From positions 35,437 through 99,436 of the forward strand of contig CALXYT010000003.1 of NCBI GenBank assembly GCA_944393045.1: DNA of 64,000 nt. Reading direction: 5' to 3'. The notes under the pieces were generated by a model that worked only from the letters and a program-made list of their open reading frames with translations, made no database searches and had not been told where the DNA came from. Position 1 is the first letter of the stretch, and each line of letters begins with the position of its first letter. This document shows, piece by piece, positions 62,396 through 64,000 of this stretch. Both the position numbers and the translations under genes were made by a program. This DNA is from an uncultured Succinivibrionaceae bacterium (lineage in GTDB: Bacteria; Pseudomonadota; Gammaproteobacteria; Enterobacterales; Succinivibrionaceae).

Positions 62396-62430
62396 ATAAT
62401 TCGCATGTAGTTTCTGTTGCTGTTGGTACA

Positions 62431-63390
62431 TTATTTTTTAATTCTAATGTTTTTGATTTTATGATTACTATCTTTAGTAATAATTAAATCAGCTCTTTCC
62501 TTCGTTGGTTCTATATGTTCCTTAAGGTTTACTAAATTTATAGTTTTCCAGGTGTTTTGGGCTATTGAAATAGCTTTATCATCTGGAACATCCTTATATT
62601 TATAATAGAAGGATGAAGGGTTATTCATTCCTTCTTTGCGTAGTTTATTAAATCTATCTAAATACCATTTTTGCAGATCCGATTCATTAGCATCAAGGTA
62701 GATTGTTAGATCAAGGTAATCATATACATAATGGGTATGATGAGTTTGTGACTTAATGTTTTCTCCTTGAAGAATATTAAGCCCCTCAAGGATAATTATA
62801 TCTGGTTTATCAATGATTATATATTCATCTGGAATTATGTCATAAACAACGTGTGAATATATCGGAACTTTAAGATTCCTCTTTCCAGCCCTGAGATTTG
62901 CTAGAAATGAAATAAGATTTCTTAAATCATATGATACAGGAAAACCTTTTTTATTTAGGATATCTCTTTCGATTAGAATCTTATTAGGGTATAAAAAATT
63001 ATCAGTAGAGATAATTTGAACGGTTGGAGAATACTCCCACAGCTCAATAAGATTTTTTAATAAAGAGGCTGTAGTTGTTTTACCGGCAGAGACAGATCCT
63101 GCTAACCCAATAATAAAAGGTGTTTGTGTTAAATCTGTAACTTTTATAAGGTTTGATATGAGTTTTCTACGAATAGCCCATTCTTTATAATATAAAGATA
63201 TAAGTTGGCTCATTGGTAGATAAATATCAATAATTTCAGATTTTGGGATATATGAAAATTCTGTAGTTATTTTATTTAATGCACTTTCATGCAAATCATA
63301 TTTTATAGCATCAGACCAGATATTTCTGCCAGTATTGATATATTGGTTATCTAATTGACTTAAATAAATTTCAAAATTTGCAATACTCAT
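62431..63390 (-). CDS. coaA: Pantothenate kinase type I
   Basis: Commits pantothenate to coenzyme A. The 319-residue protein has P-loop IIGLAGSVSAGKTTTASLL (about residues 92-110), ISTDNFLYPN, KGFPVSYDL and ILEGLNILQ, all typical of the prokaryotic type I enzyme, which is feedback-inhibited by CoA. It is transcribed towards birA. Confidence 0.95.
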   Translation of the reverse strand: MSIANFEIYLSQLDNQYINTGRNIWSDAIKYDLHESALNKITTEFSYIPKSEIIDIYLPMSQLISLYYKEWAIRRKLISNLIKVTDLTQTPFIIGLAGSVSAGKTTTASLLKNLIELWEYSPTVQIISTDNFLYPNKILIERDILNKKGFPVSYDLRNLISFLANLRAGKRNLKVPIYSHVVYDIIPDEYIIIDKPDIIILEGLNILQGENIKSQTHHTHYVYDYLDLTIYLDANESDLQKWYLDRFNKLRKEGMNNPSSFYYKYKDVPDDKAISIAQNTWKTINLVNLKEHIEPTKERADLIITKDSNHKIKNIRIKK

Positions 63391-63663
63391 AAAAAACTCA
63401 AAATCTAAAAAACATTATGTGGTACAAATTATATAAGAAAATTGATCATTTGAAAAATATTGATAAAGTTTAAGTGAATGATATAAAGCTTAACTGAACT
63501 ATAAAATAAAGTGTTGGAAAAGCAAAGACAACGCGTATTGTACATTAATTGTACAAAATTGCAGTTTTACCTCAAAACAATGCATTTTTTTAAAGTAAAA
63601 ACTTGCAAATGATAATATTTTAATGTAGTATGCGCACAACTAAGTTTTTAAGTTTGTTACTTG

Positions 63664-63748
63664 GGAGGGGTTCCCGAGCGGTCAAAGGGAGCAGACTGTA
63701 AATCTGCCGACTCTGTCTTCGAAGGTTCGAATCCTTCTCCCTCCACCA
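63664..63748 (+). tRNA. tRNA-Tyr (GTA)
   Basis: 85 bases with acceptor GGAGGGG/TCCCTCC, D-arm TTCCCGAGCGGTCAAAGG, anticodon loop CTGTAAA (GTA), long variable arm as in bacterial tRNA-Tyr, T-loop TTCGAAT and encoded ACCA. Confidence 0.96.
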
Positions 63749-63766
63749 TGCTAACAAAAACCATGA

Positions 63767-63841
<75 letters not shown>

Positions 63842-63886
63842 TTATGCTTTTTAATTTCTTAATCGTCAATCAACTGTGGTGAATGA

Positions 63887-64000
<114 letters not shown>

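Overview
The window is a stretch of an AT-rich (about 30% GC by eye) gammaproteobacterial chromosome. It runs from inside dnaA to the first codons of tuf. The gene content supports a gammaproteobacterium: GyrB of about 810 residues with the long TOPRIM insertion, SpoT, BipA, GlnA/GlnL/GlnG, MlaFEDCB, AcrAB with a divergent TetR regulator, a PLD-type PssA, and the murA-murB-birA-coaA-tRNA(Tyr)-tRNA(Gly)-tuf order known from enterics. A DUF3334 protein and a DUF4124 protein beside glnL point towards the Aeromonadales/Alteromonadales side. A host-associated, reduced lineage such as Succinivibrionaceae is possible, but that placement is inference.

Layout. 1-3.6 kb: dnaA (5' end cut off), dnaN, recF. 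3.6-9.2 kb: an unusual 5.6-kb gene desert between recF and gyrB, carrying eleven parS-like sites (two perfect TGTTTCACGTGAAACA), two G-rich tracts beside parS sites, and the wreck of an ISAs1-type transposase. 9.2-11.6 kb: gyrB. 12.2-15.1 kb: an exported histidine-phosphatase-like protein without catalytic residues, a YhcH/YiaL-family protein and an HDOD protein. 15.3-19.7 kb: an overlapping operon of tcdA, a degenerate primase/helicase-like protein and rep. 19.96-20.13 kb: tRNA-Arg and tRNA-Leu, then a broken IS1634-type transposase. 21.4-26.8 kb: acrAB efflux genes with divergent acrR and two operator-like palindromes. 27.4-29.5 kb: an OmpA-family porin and an agmatine-deiminase-like protein that lacks its catalytic residues. 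29.6-34.6 kb (minus): rpoZ, spoT, a PldB-like hydrolase, a small acidic protein and a CobW-type GTPase. 34.9-37.9 kb (minus): gmk, engB, a DUF3334 protein and a small membrane protein. 38-43 kb (minus): the nitrogen regulon glnA, DUF4124 gene, glnL, glnG, with a sigma-54-type promoter before glnA. 43.5-46.8 kb: typA, followed by an intact IS3-family element inserted in the loop of the typA terminator. 47-55 kb: galU, yihY, then (minus) pssA, recG and an AsmA-like gene. 55.6-58.8 kb: the mlaFEDCB phospholipid-transport operon. 59-62.4 kb: murA, murB, birA. 62.4-64 kb: coaA (minus), two tRNAs and tuf.

The best candidates for something undescribed are (i) the dense parS array in a noncoding, centromere-like locus directly between recF and gyrB, and (ii) the apparently catalytically dead primase/helicase-like protein kept in translational overlap with tcdA and rep. 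Two further pseudoenzymes and the IS in a terminator loop are also worth following up. All statements rest on reading the sequence; no database search or alignment was run.
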